DNA from: DASYAE01 sp036501535 | GTDB lineage: Bacteria; Actinomycetota; Actinomycetes; Streptomycetales; Catenulisporaceae | NCBI GenBank assembly: GCA_036501535.1 | Contig: DASYAE010000106.1 | Coordinates: forward strand, 1 to 32,398 | Length of the DNA: 32,398 nt | Reading direction: 5' to 3' | Shown here: positions 1-7,952 of the stretch, one piece after another | How positions within the stretch are numbered: position 1 is the first letter of the stretch | Layout of the letters: the number at the start of each line of letters is the position of its first letter | Notes under the pieces: generated by a model | The model's database searches: none | Told to the model about the DNA's origin: nothing | Seen by the model: the letters and a program-made list of their open reading frames with translations, nothing else | Translations under genes and position numbers: made by a program

Positions 1-777
1 ACCCGGTACGGGCGCCCGCTCGGCGTCGACCCGGCGGTCCTGGCCCTGCTTCGGGAACGGCTCGCGGCGAGTGAGGGCCCTGAGCCGGAGGCGGTCCTGC
101 TGGTCGGGCGCGGCACCACCGACCCCGACGCGAACGCGGACCTGCACCGCGCGGCCCGGCTGCTCTGGGAGACCACGCGGCAGGTCGGCGGCGGCGTGAT
201 CGAGTACGTCGAACCCGCCTTCGTCTCGCTGGCCCGGCCGTCCGTCGCGCAGGGGCTCGGCCGTCTCGCCCGGCTCGGCGCCCGGCGGATCACGGTCCTG
301 CCGTTCTTCCTCTTCCCGGGCGTGCTGCCGGACCGGATCGTGGCGCAGGCCCTGGAGACCGCGCGGGCGGCGGACCTCGAGGTGCGCTGCGCCCCGGTCA
401 TCGGGGACTGCGACGGCCTGGCCGACCTGGTGCTCGAGCGCTTCGCGGAGGCGGCGCGCGGCCCGGTCTCCGTGAACTGCGACGCCTGTATATATCGGGT
501 CGCCCTACCCGGCTTCGAGCATCGCGTCGGCGCAGCGCAGCATCCGCACGATCATCCGGACGATCCGGCGCATGATCACGCCCGCTCGCATAGCCACAGC
601 CGTCAAAACACGCACCATCAGAGTGAGGGTCACCCGCCCGCCGGCGAGGCCGAGCATGATCGCGGCTCCGGCGTCAACCAAGTTCTCGATCAGAATCTGG
701 ATCGATCGGCGCACGCCGCGGAACATGCTCCCGGCGGTCCTGTGCGCAGCGCGGCAATCGGGCACGCTGAGTGTTGA
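1..777 (+). CDS. CbiX/SirB-type sirohydrochlorin chelatase family protein, C-terminal part, His-rich tail
   Basis: The open frame runs from the first base to TGA at 775-777, so the N-terminal part lies outside the window; 258 residues are visible. The segment VGRGTTDPDANAD and the later ITVLPFFLFPGVLPDRI match the second CbiX domain of the family that inserts cobalt or iron into sirohydrochlorin. It ends with the CDACIYRVALPGFEHRVG signature seen in actinobacterial CbiX proteins, then a tail with many His and Asp residues (about residues 178-215 of the visible part) that probably binds metal. Gene order with cobL and bluB-cobT supports a role in cobalamin or siroheme synthesis. From about 485 onward codon use changes sharply, with many CAT and GAT codons, so the last ~80 residues are less certain than the rest. 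Confidence 0.85.
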   Translation, partial: TRYGRPLGVDPAVLALLRERLAASEGPEPEAVLLVGRGTTDPDANADLHRAARLLWETTRQVGGGVIEYVEPAFVSLARPSVAQGLGRLARLGARRITVLPFFLFPGVLPDRIVAQALETARAADLEVRCAPVIGDCDGLADLVLERFAEAARGPVSVNCDACIYRVALPGFEHRVGAAQHPHDHPDDPAHDHARSHSHSRQNTHHQSEGHPPAGEAEHDRGSGVNQVLDQNLDRSAHAAEHAPGGPVRSAAIGHAEC

Positions 778-799
778 CTCGTGCGATGATCGGATCGCC

Positions 800-2116
800 A
801 TGGAATGGACACAATCGGGCGGGCGCGCTCCACGGGTGACCGTAGTCGGCTTCGACGGCCTGCCTCCGTCGCCGCAGGCGTGCCAGGCGCTGGCCGAGGC
901 CACGCTGGTGATCGGGAACATCCGGCATCTCGACGCGCTGCCGGTGCCTGAGACGGCGCGCCGCATATACATGGGCGGCTTCGGATCGGCGCTGACCCAC
1001 CTCGCGCTCAACGACGGACCGGCGATCGTGGTGGCCTCCGGCGACCCGGGGTTCTTCGGCGTCGTGCGGGCGTTGCGGGACCAGGGCATCCGGGTGCGTA
1101 CCCTGCCGGCGGTCTCCTCGGTCGCGGCGGCCTTCGGACGGGTCGGCATGGCATGGGAGGACGCCATCGTGGTCGCGCTCGACCCGGCGCCGGACGGCGC
1201 GGACCGGTCCGACGCCCGCGGCGGGGTGCGGGCGGTGCCGGACCCGGCCACCGGCCGGCCGGTCTCGACCCTGCGCGCGGCCGCCAACCTGTGCCGTGCG
1301 CACCCGAAGGTGGCGGTGCTGACCGCGCCGACGATGGGCCCGCGGGAGCTGGCGGCCGAGCTGCTCGGCGAGGCGAAGTCGGGGCCGGAGCGGACGCTGA
1401 TCGTGGCGCAGCGGCTCGGCGAGCCCGAGGAGTCGGTGGAGTGGCTGAGCCTGCAGCAGGCCGCCGAGCGGCACATCTGGGGCGATCCGAACGTGGTGCT
1501 GTGCATCGACGAGGACCGGCCGGCGCCGCTGCGCTCCTCGCTGATGGGCGGCTGGTCCGGTCCGCCGAGCGGGTGGGCGCTGCCGGAGAACGCGTTCGTG
1601 CACCGCGGGACGCAGGTCGTCGGGGCGGAGGCGCGGGCGCTGGTGCTGGCCCGGCTGGCGCCGCGGCCGGGGATGATGGTGTGGGACGTGGGCGCCGGCT
1701 CGGGCTCGGTCGGGATCGAGTGCGCGCGCATGGGCGCCGCGGTGGTCGCGGTGGAGCGGGACCCTGATTCGTGCGAGCGGATCAGCCTGAACGCGGCGAT
1801 GCACGGCGTGGATGTCCAGGTGGTGCGCGGTCAGGCGCCTGAGGCGCTGTTGGATCTTCCGCTGCCGGACGCGGTGATGGTGGGCGGCGGCGGGGCCGAG
1901 GTGATCCGCGCGGCGGTGAACTACGATCCGCGGATCGTCGTGGTGACGGTTTCCGCGGTTGATCTTCTGCCGGCCGCGAAGGGCGCGCTCAAGGCGTCCG
2001 GGCGCAAGGTGGACGGGGCGCTGCTGCAGACGTCGCGGCTGGCGGCGCTGCCGGGCGACCAGCACCGGTTCGCCGCGGTGAACCCGGTTTTCGTGCTCTG
2101 GGGCGAGCGGCAGTAA
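800..2116 (+). CDS. cobL: Precorrin-6Y C5,15-methyltransferase (decarboxylating), CbiE-CbiT fusion
   Basis: 438 residues. The N-terminal half is a CbiE-type SAM methyltransferase (VTVVGFDG near residue 14, SGDPGFFGVV in the middle). The C-terminal half is CbiT, with the Rossmann SAM site DVGAGSGSVGIE at residues 296-307. Together they methylate C5 and C15 of precorrin-6B/6Y and remove the C12 acetate carboxyl during corrin ring synthesis in the cytoplasm. ATG 800 is chosen because the family's first strand follows directly. The frame is open back to 572, but that stretch overlaps the preceding gene and resembles nothing in the family. The gap to the upstream stop is 22 nt, so the two genes are probably co-transcribed. 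No strong Shine-Dalgarno is visible. Confidence 0.93.
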   Translation: MEWTQSGGRAPRVTVVGFDGLPPSPQACQALAEATLVIGNIRHLDALPVPETARRIYMGGFGSALTHLALNDGPAIVVASGDPGFFGVVRALRDQGIRVRTLPAVSSVAAAFGRVGMAWEDAIVVALDPAPDGADRSDARGGVRAVPDPATGRPVSTLRAAANLCRAHPKVAVLTAPTMGPRELAAELLGEAKSGPERTLIVAQRLGEPEESVEWLSLQQAAERHIWGDPNVVLCIDEDRPAPLRSSLMGGWSGPPSGWALPENAFVHRGTQVVGAEARALVLARLAPRPGMMVWDVGAGSGSVGIECARMGAAVVAVERDPDSCERISLNAAMHGVDVQVVRGQAPEALLDLPLPDAVMVGGGGAEVIRAAVNYDPRIVVVTVSAVDLLPAAKGALKASGRKVDGALLQTSRLAALPGDQHRFAAVNPVFVLWGERQ

Positions 2117-2429
2117 ACACGGGTTGACAGCTGCCGGCGGCCTTGGGCAAGGTCGCCGGAAAGGCAGTGGCGCCGCGTCAAGCTTTCGAGTGGTCGGCGT
2201 CACTCGCACGGCCCGTACGGCGGTTCCGCAGGCGCCCTGCCTTGGCCAATACTGGTTCGGTGCCGGTCACCGAGGGCTGTCCGGAACCGGGTCTCTCGGC
2301 CCGGCGGGCCCCGAATCCGGGTAAGGTACGTGATCGCCTCGGGAGAGGTGGACGCGGGACGCTTTTTCCGGCGTCGGGCCGTGACTCGGCAGCGGGGGCG
2401 GCGCAGCTGTGAGCGAACCAGGAGGCACG
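2117..2429 (+). other. 313-nt spacer before the bluB-cobT gene
   Basis: No convincing gene lies here. The spacer holds a perfect -35-like TTGACA at 2124-2129 and a second -10-like TAAGGT at 2322-2327, about 100 nt before the start codon. The Shine-Dalgarno AGGAGG (2420-2425) belongs to the next gene. I looked for the conserved core of a cobalamin riboswitch and did not find it. Confidence 0.5.
2124..2153 (+). promoter_or_regulatory. Possible housekeeping promoter before bluB-cobT
   Basis: TTGACA at 2124-2129 is a perfect -35 consensus. CAAGGT at 2148-2153, 18 nt later, fits a weak -10 (five of the six positions are uninformative in actinomycetes, but A2 and T6 match). It would give a leader of about 270 nt. 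The start just after the cobL stop suggests that the downstream genes can be transcribed separately. Assigned by pattern only. Confidence 0.3.
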
Positions 2430-5400
2430 ATGAGCGGCACCGACGAGTTGGGTCCGGGCGAGTTCGGCGAGGGCTCCGCCGCGTTCCCGCGCGGTGCCCA
2501 CGACGGCGCCGGGTTCGGCGGCCACGCGTTCGCCGACGAACCGTCGGGCCGTTCCGCAGCGCCCGCGCAGGGCCCCGGCGGGGGCGCGCGAGGGCAGCAC
2601 GACGCCGCAGCGGCCAACGGTGCGCCCTGGCTTTCCGGCGGTGCGGTCCCGTATGCGGAGGCTGTGTTCGGCGGGAACGGCGGGCGCCCGGGCGGTCAGG
2701 GCGGCGGGTTCGCCGGCGGGCCGCAGCAATACGCGCCTGGCCAGCAGGCCGCTCCGGGGCAGCGCGGCCCGGGCCAGGACGCAGGGCAGGTACATCAGGT
2801 ACCGCAGCAAGCACAGATGCCACAACAAGCACAGGTACAGCAACAGGCTCAAGCGCGCCCCGCGATGCCAGGACAGCAATACGCACAGCAGCCGCCCCAG
2901 GCGCAGCAGTACGGTGCCCCGCCGGCCAATCCGCCCTTCGACGGGCGCCGCGCCCAGCCCGCCTCGCCGCCTCAGGTCGTCGACGGGCGCTTCGAGGCGC
3001 CGACCGCGGAGTTCTCGTTCGGCCCGGTGTTCGGGCAGACCGGACCCCCGAGCGGGAACGGCACGCCGGCGCACGGCGTGCCCGCAGCGAACGGGCCGGC
3101 CGCACCGCAGAACATCCGGCCGCTTCCGCAGCAGGCCGTGCCGCACGGCCTGCCTGGCCAGGCGAACGGTCAGGTGCCGGGCCAAGCGCGCCCTGCCGCC
3201 GCGCAGGCCTCAGGCGTCTGGACGGCTGTGCCGTCGATGGAGCACCCGTCGGCCGACCCCCAGCAGGGCTTGAACGGACCGGCCGCGCCCGGAGGCATGC
3301 CGCGGCCCCAGGACTCCGCCGGGGGCATCCAGCATTCCGCCGGCGGCATGCAGCCGCCCCAGGGCGTTGCCCGGGCGGCCGCACACGCGCCTGTCGCCGA
3401 GCCGGCGGTGTCGCAGGGCTCGGCGGCTCAGGTCGCTTTCGCTCAGGCCTCTGCGGTACGTACGACGGCGCCGCGGCCGGCCGTGCCGGACGAGCCGATG
3501 CCCGGCCCTCAGCCGCTGCCGTCGCGCGCGGCGCGGCCCGAGCGCCCTGCCGCCATCCATCAGGCCCACCAGGCGGCGCAGGTCCCGGCCGCGCACCTCG
3601 GCGTCGGGCAGCAGAGCGCTCAGGCGGACCCGCAGGGCCTAGCGGACGATGCGGCCGACCCGTCGCGCGAATCGCTCGCCCCGCCGCGCCGATCCGCGGC
3701 CAGCGCCCAGGCCGCCGCGCTCCATGCGGCCGAGGTCGCCGCCGCATCCCAGCAAGCTTCCGCCGCCCCACAGGTCTCCGCGCCGCAACAGGCGCAGCCC
3801 CAACAGGCACAGTCCCAACAGGCACCGCTGCAACAGGCGCCTGCGCCGCACCAGGCACCGGTTCAGCCGGTTCAGCCTCAGCAGGCGCCCGCGCCCCAGC
3901 AGGCCCCGATGCAACAGCAGGCCCCGGTGCAGCAACAGGCTCCCGCGGCGCATCAGCAGTCTGCCGCCATACAGCAAGCGCCTGAGACCGGCCAGGCTCC
4001 CGTCGCGGAGCGCCCGCGCCCGGCCGTGCCGCTGCCGGGCCAGCGGGCCGCGTCGGAAGCGCCCCCGCTCGCGCGCTCCGGCGGGTTCACCGCGCTGGCG
4101 GGCTCGCCCGACTCCGATTCGGGTGCGGACGAGGCGGACGAGCTGATCGTGCCGTGGCATGCCGCCTCCACGCCCGCAGCTCCGCCCCAGGCGCCCGCGC
4201 AGCAACAGGCCCCTGAGGAGCGGCCGAGTCCGGACCCGGTGGCCGCGCCCGAGAAGCGTTCCGCCGCCCCGGCCGCCGCCGAGGCCGCCCCGGTCAACGC
4301 ACCTCAAGAGGCTGTCGCCGGTCCTGTGGAGTTCGCGCAGAACCAGCAGGCCGCGCAGCCGGCCCCGGCCCCCGCCGCGCCGGTCGCCGAAGCCGCGCCA
4401 CAGCCGGCCCCCGCCCCGAAGCCCTCCGTATTCGCCCGCGCCCAGCCTGCTGCGGCGCAGGGCGAGCCGGTCGGCAAGGGCAACGGCAGCGACAATGCCG
4501 GTGTCGGCCCCGGCGCAACTGCCAACGGCGTCGCCACCGCCGGAGCCAACGGCAGCGCCGGCCCCGGCCGCCGCGCCGCGGCCGCGTCGAAGGCCGCCGA
4601 GCCCACTGTGGCCGAACCACCGGCCCCCGCCGAGCAGCCGGCCCAGAGCCAGCCGGCCCAGAACCAGCCAGCGCAGAGCCAGTCCGCCCAAAGCCAATCC
4701 ACGCAGAGCCAGTCCGCACAAGCGGCCGGCTCACCCCGCCCCGGCGGCCGCCGCCGGGCCGCCGAGCCCGCTGCGCCGCAGCCGCAGCGCCGCCCCGACG
4801 GCCGCGCCCCCGGCTACGAGGACGACGCGCTCTCCGCCGTCTACCGCGTCATCCACGACCGGCGCGATGTGCGCAACGACTTCCTGGCCGACGACGTCCC
4901 GGTCGAAGTGCTCACCCGCATCCTCGAGGCCGCGCACACGGCCCCGTCGGTCGGCTTCTCGCAGCCGTGGGACTTCCTCGTGCTGCGCGACAAGGGCGTG
5001 CGCCAGGCGGTGCACGATCTGGCGATGCGTCAGCGGCAGGCCTATTCCGAGTCGCTGCCCAAGGCGCGGGCCCAGGCCTTCACCGCGCTGAAGGTCGAGG
5101 CGATCCTGGAGACTCCGCTCAACATTGTCGTGACCTGCGACCCGACCCGCGGCGGCCGGCACACCCTCGGCCGGTACACGCAGCCGTCGATGGCGCCGTT
5201 CTCCTCCGTGCTCGCGGTCGAGAACCTGTGGCTGGCGGCCCGCGCCGAAGGGCTCGGCGTCGGCTGGGTGTCCTTCTTCGACGAGCGCGAGCTGTCCGCG
5301 GTGCTCGGCCTGCCGCCGCACCTGCAGATCGTCGCCTACCTGTGCATCGGCTACGTGCGCCAGTTCCCGATGGAGCCCGAACTGTCCGGCGCGGGCTGGG

Positions 5401-6572
5401 CCAAGCGCCGCCCGCTGGCCTGGGCCGTGCACGAGGAGCGGTTCGGGTACCGCGCGCTGCCGGGCGCCGAGCCGGTCTCGCTGCTCGGCGAGACGATCGC
5501 GGCGATCCGCGGCCTCGACCCGGACGCGGTGCTCGCCGCGCGCGAGCGGCAGGCCCGGATGACCAAGCCGCCCGGCTCCCTCGGCACCCTCGAGGCGGTC
5601 GCCGAGCAGCTGGCCGGCCTGGCCGGAGTGTGCCCGCCGCCGATGCCCGAGCCGGCCGCGCTGGCCGTGTTCGCCGGCGACCACGGCGTCCACGCGCAGG
5701 GCGTCACGCCGTGGCCGCAGGAGGTCACCGCGCAGATGGTGGCGAACTTCCTGAACGGCGGCGCGGTGGTCAACGCGTTCGCCAAACAGGTGGGCGCCGA
5801 GGTGTGCGTGGTCGACGTCGGCGTCAACGCGCAGCTCGAGCCGCGGCCCGGCATGGTGCCGCGCAAGATCCGGTTCGGCACCGCCGATATGACACAGGGC
5901 CCTGCGATGTCTCGGGCCGAGGCGGTCGCCGCGCTGGAGGCCGGCATCGAGACCGCGCGCGACCTGGTGACCGCCGGGAACAAGTGCGTGCTGACCGGCG
6001 ACATGGGCATCACGAACACCACCGCGTCCGCGGCGCTGATCGCGGCGTTCACCGGCGCGTCCCCGGCCCAGGTGACCGGCTACGGCACCGGGATCGACGA
6101 GCAGACCTACGCGCACAAGGTCGAGGTGGTGCGCACGGCGCTCCAGCTGCATCAGCCCGACCCGCAGGACCCGGTCGGCGTCCTGGCGGCGTTCGGCGGC
6201 CTGGAGCACGCGGCGCTGGCCGGCTTCATCCTCGCCGCCGCGGCGCTGCGGGTGCCGGTCATCCTCGACGGGGTGATCGCGGGCGCGGCCGCGCTGGTGG
6301 CGCAGGCGTTCTGCCCGGAGGTCACCGCGGCGTGCGTGGCCGGGCACCGGTCGGCCGAGCCGGGCCACGGCCTGGCCTTGGACGCGCTCGGCGTCACGCC
6401 GCTGATCGACCTGGAACTGCGGCTCGGCGAGGGATCCGGGGCGGCGCTGGCGCTGCCGCTGGTGGCCTCGGCGGTGCGCGCGCTGCGGGAGGTCGCAACG
6501 TTCGACGACGCCGGGGTGGCCGACGCCTCCGACGCCGCGGTCGCCCGCCCGATCGAGCGGGAGCGCGCTTGA
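2430..6572 (+). CDS. cobT: Giant fusion: Gln/Ala/Pro-rich N-terminal region + BluB (DMB synthase) + CobT (NaMN:DMB phosphoribosyltransferase)
   Basis: 1380 residues from ATG 2430, which has AGGAGG at 2420-2425; a GTG at 2409 is in frame but has no ribosome site. Residues 1-795 are low-complexity, rich in Gln, Ala, Pro and Gly, and probably disordered. Residues ~796-1010 are BluB, which breaks reduced FMN to make 5,6-dimethylbenzimidazole (RRDVRNDF and APSVGFSQPWDF motifs). Residues ~1014-1380 are CobT, which joins DMB to nicotinate mononucleotide to give alpha-ribazole phosphate. CobT motifs are KPPGSLGTLE, FAGDHGVHAQGV, MGITNTTASAAL, GHRSAEPGH and LRLGEGSGAAL, the last with the catalytic Glu (E1334). 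CobT alone is usually ~350 residues. The fusion couples production and use of the lower ligand. The role of the long N-terminus is unknown. Confidence 0.93.
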   Translation: MSGTDELGPGEFGEGSAAFPRGAHDGAGFGGHAFADEPSGRSAAPAQGPGGGARGQHDAAAANGAPWLSGGAVPYAEAVFGGNGGRPGGQGGGFAGGPQQYAPGQQAAPGQRGPGQDAGQVHQVPQQAQMPQQAQVQQQAQARPAMPGQQYAQQPPQAQQYGAPPANPPFDGRRAQPASPPQVVDGRFEAPTAEFSFGPVFGQTGPPSGNGTPAHGVPAANGPAAPQNIRPLPQQAVPHGLPGQANGQVPGQARPAAAQASGVWTAVPSMEHPSADPQQGLNGPAAPGGMPRPQDSAGGIQHSAGGMQPPQGVARAAAHAPVAEPAVSQGSAAQVAFAQASAVRTTAPRPAVPDEPMPGPQPLPSRAARPERPAAIHQAHQAAQVPAAHLGVGQQSAQADPQGLADDAADPSRESLAPPRRSAASAQAAALHAAEVAAASQQASAAPQVSAPQQAQPQQAQSQQAPLQQAPAPHQAPVQPVQPQQAPAPQQAPMQQQAPVQQQAPAAHQQSAAIQQAPETGQAPVAERPRPAVPLPGQRAASEAPPLARSGGFTALAGSPDSDSGADEADELIVPWHAASTPAAPPQAPAQQQAPEERPSPDPVAAPEKRSAAPAAAEAAPVNAPQEAVAGPVEFAQNQQAAQPAPAPAAPVAEAAPQPAPAPKPSVFARAQPAAAQGEPVGKGNGSDNAGVGPGATANGVATAGANGSAGPGRRAAAASKAAEPTVAEPPAPAEQPAQSQPAQNQPAQSQSAQSQSTQSQSAQAAGSPRPGGRRRAAEPAAPQPQRRPDGRAPGYEDDALSAVYRVIHDRRDVRNDFLADDVPVEVLTRILEAAHTAPSVGFSQPWDFLVLRDKGVRQAVHDLAMRQRQAYSESLPKARAQAFTALKVEAILETPLNIVVTCDPTRGGRHTLGRYTQPSMAPFSSVLAVENLWLAARAEGLGVGWVSFFDERELSAVLGLPPHLQIVAYLCIGYVRQFPMEPELSGAGWAKRRPLAWAVHEERFGYRALPGAEPVSLLGETIAAIRGLDPDAVLAARERQARMTKPPGSLGTLEAVAEQLAGLAGVCPPPMPEPAALAVFAGDHGVHAQGVTPWPQEVTAQMVANFLNGGAVVNAFAKQVGAEVCVVDVGVNAQLEPRPGMVPRKIRFGTADMTQGPAMSRAEAVAALEAGIETARDLVTAGNKCVLTGDMGITNTTASAALIAAFTGASPAQVTGYGTGIDEQTYAHKVEVVRTALQLHQPDPQDPVGVLAAFGGLEHAALAGFILAAAALRVPVILDGVIAGAAALVAQAFCPEVTAACVAGHRSAEPGHGLALDALGVTPLIDLELRLGEGSGAALALPLVASAVRALREVATFDDAGVADASDAAVARPIERERA
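2721..2930 (+). repeat. Gln-rich low-complexity block 1 in the BluB-CobT fusion
   Basis: Residues ~98-167 of the fusion. Short units such as PQQAQ, VQQQAQ and GQQYAQQ recur, encoded by CAG/CAA-GCA/GCG triplets. CAA codons and GCA codons are unusually common for this genome, which suggests triplet expansion. Confidence 0.7.
3775..3985 (+). repeat. Gln-rich low-complexity block 2 in the BluB-CobT fusion
   Basis: Residues ~449-519 of the fusion. The unit is roughly QQAP or QQAQ, repeated more than ten times with CAACAGGC as the recurring DNA core. Low sequence complexity on both DNA and protein level points to slippage or unequal exchange. Confidence 0.75.
4636..4728 (+). repeat. QPAQSQ-type tandem repeat in the BluB-CobT fusion
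   Basis: Residues ~736-767. A five- to six-residue unit (QPAQS, QPAQN, QSAQS, QSTQS) is repeated about seven times. It lies just before the basic Pro/Arg linker that leads into the BluB domain. Confidence 0.75.
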
Positions 6573-7924
6573 CCGGCCGCACCGGGGACGGCGCCGGGGA
6601 GGAGCGCAGCGCGTTCGGCCCGGAAGCTGAAGGCGTCGGTTCGCACGCCGACAGCGCGCCGCCCTACCTGGCCGGGCTGCGTCTAGCCGGCCGCCGCGTC
6701 GTCGTGGTCGGCGGCGGCCCTGTGGCCGCGCGTCGCGTCGCAGGCCTGCTTGACGCACGCGCGCTCGTCCATGTCGTCGCGGCGCACCTGACGCCGGCGC
6801 TGGAAGGCCTTGTGACCGCAGGCCGCATCACGTGGGCGGCGCGTGCGTATCAGACCGGCGACCTCGCCGATGCGTGGTATGTCGTCGCGGCGACCAACGA
6901 CCCGTCAGCCAATGCGGCTGTCGCGGACGAGGCAGAGCAGGCGCGCGTCTTCTGCTCCCGCGCCGACGACGCGGCCTCCTCGACCGCCTGGACGCCCGCG
7001 GTCGGCCGGTACGGTGGCGTGCAGGTCGGCGTTCTGAGCCCGGGTCAGGCTCAGGCGGTCGGCGGCGACCCGCGCCGCTCGGCCGCCGTGCGCGACGCGG
7101 TCGTCGAAGGTCTGCGCTCGGGAACGCTGAGCGCGCCCCGGTTCCGCGACCGTCCGGCCGGCGTCGCGCTGGTCGGCGGCGGCCCCGGCGACCCGGACCT
7201 GATCACGGTGCGCGGCCGGCGGCTGCTGGCCGAGGCCGACGTGGTGGTCGCGGACCACCTCGCACCGCAGGGCCTGCTCGACGAACTGGCCCCGGACGTC
7301 GAGCTCGTCGACGCCTCGAAGATCCCCTACGGCCGGGCGATGGCGCAGGACGAGATCAACCGGGTGCTGATCGAGCGGGCCAAGGCGGGCCGGTTCGTGG
7401 TCCGGCTCAAGGGCGGCGACCCGTTCGTGTTCGGCCGCGGCTTCGAGGAGTGGGAGGCCTGCGCCGAGGCCGGTGTGCCGGTTTTGGTCGTGCCCGGCGT
7501 GACCAGCGCGGTGGGCGTGCCGGGGCTGGCCGGCGTGCCGGTCACGCACCGTGGCGTCGCGCACGAGTTCACCGTCGTCTCCGGCCACATCGCACCGGAC
7601 CACCCGGACAGCCTGGTCGACTGGGCCGCGCTCGCCCGGCTGCGCGGCACGCTCGTCGTGCTGATGGCGGTCCCGCGGCTCGGCCCGATCGCCGCGACGC
7701 TGATCCGCCACGGCCGCGCCGCCGACACGCCGGCCGCGGTGGTCCAGGAGGGCTCGCTGCCCAATCAGCGCGTCCTGAGCACGACGCTCGCCCGGCTGGC
7801 CGAGGACGCCGCGGCCGCCGGCATCCGGCCCCCGGCGATCGCCGTGATCGGTCCCGTCGCGGCGCTGACCGGCGGACCAGGCGCTTCGCCCGACCGGACC
7901 AGTGAGCAAGAGCACGAGGAATAA
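6569..7924 (+). CDS. cobA: CysG-like fusion: precorrin-2 dehydrogenase + uroporphyrinogen-III C-methyltransferase
   Basis: 451 residues. The TTG start at 6569 overlaps the stop of the preceding gene as TTGA, a typical coupling arrangement; the frame is open further upstream but only as a shadow of bluB-cobT. Residues ~34-190 form the NAD-binding Met8/SirC-like domain (VVVVGGGPVAARR around residue 50, VAATNDPSANAAV). Residues ~195-440 are SUMT (VGGGPGDPDLITVRG, GGDPFVFGRG, PGVTSAVGVPGLAGVPVTHR). It methylates uroporphyrinogen III to precorrin-2 and oxidises this to sirohydrochlorin, feeding both siroheme and cobalamin, in line with the chelatase at the start of the window. The GAATAA around the stop doubles as part of a promoter for the next gene. 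Confidence 0.93.
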   Translation: MTGRTGDGAGEERSAFGPEAEGVGSHADSAPPYLAGLRLAGRRVVVVGGGPVAARRVAGLLDARALVHVVAAHLTPALEGLVTAGRITWAARAYQTGDLADAWYVVAATNDPSANAAVADEAEQARVFCSRADDAASSTAWTPAVGRYGGVQVGVLSPGQAQAVGGDPRRSAAVRDAVVEGLRSGTLSAPRFRDRPAGVALVGGGPGDPDLITVRGRRLLAEADVVVADHLAPQGLLDELAPDVELVDASKIPYGRAMAQDEINRVLIERAKAGRFVVRLKGGDPFVFGRGFEEWEACAEAGVPVLVVPGVTSAVGVPGLAGVPVTHRGVAHEFTVVSGHIAPDHPDSLVDWAALARLRGTLVVLMAVPRLGPIAATLIRHGRAADTPAAVVQEGSLPNQRVLSTTLARLAEDAAAAGIRPPAIAVIGPVAALTGGPGASPDRTSEQEHEE

Positions 7925-7943
7925 CGCCGCGGACCGGGGACTT
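7918..7943 (+). promoter_or_regulatory. Sigma-R-like promoter of the first oxidoreductase gene
   Basis: GGAAT (7918-7922), 18 nt, then CTT (7941-7943), nine nt before ATG 7953. The sigma-R consensus of actinomycetes, from memory, is GGAAT-N18/19-GTT; one base differs. The second oxidoreductase gene has the same arrangement with identical spacing. The -35 box overlaps the cobA stop codon. Confidence 0.5.
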
Positions 7944-7952
7944 GGGCCCGGT

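Noticed and set aside
572..799. N-terminal extension of cobL
   Set aside because: Overlaps the chelatase gene; no CbiE similarity before ATG 800.
674..2209. Long minus-strand frames opposite cobL (including 674-2209)
   Set aside because: Antisense mirror of a clear gene; products rich in Arg and Pro with no recognisable motif.
2117..2429. Cobalamin riboswitch before bluB-cobT
   Set aside because: Conserved core not found by eye; only a covariance search could overturn this.
3639..4721. Minus-strand frame rich in Leu, Arg and Gly opposite the Q/A/P region
   Set aside because: Direct consequence of antisense CAG/GCC codons; repetitive composition mirrors the sense repeats.
4731..6758. 675-residue minus-strand frame opposite BluB-CobT
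   Set aside because: Arg/His/Gly-rich shadow of the high-GC coding strand; no motif and no ribosome site.
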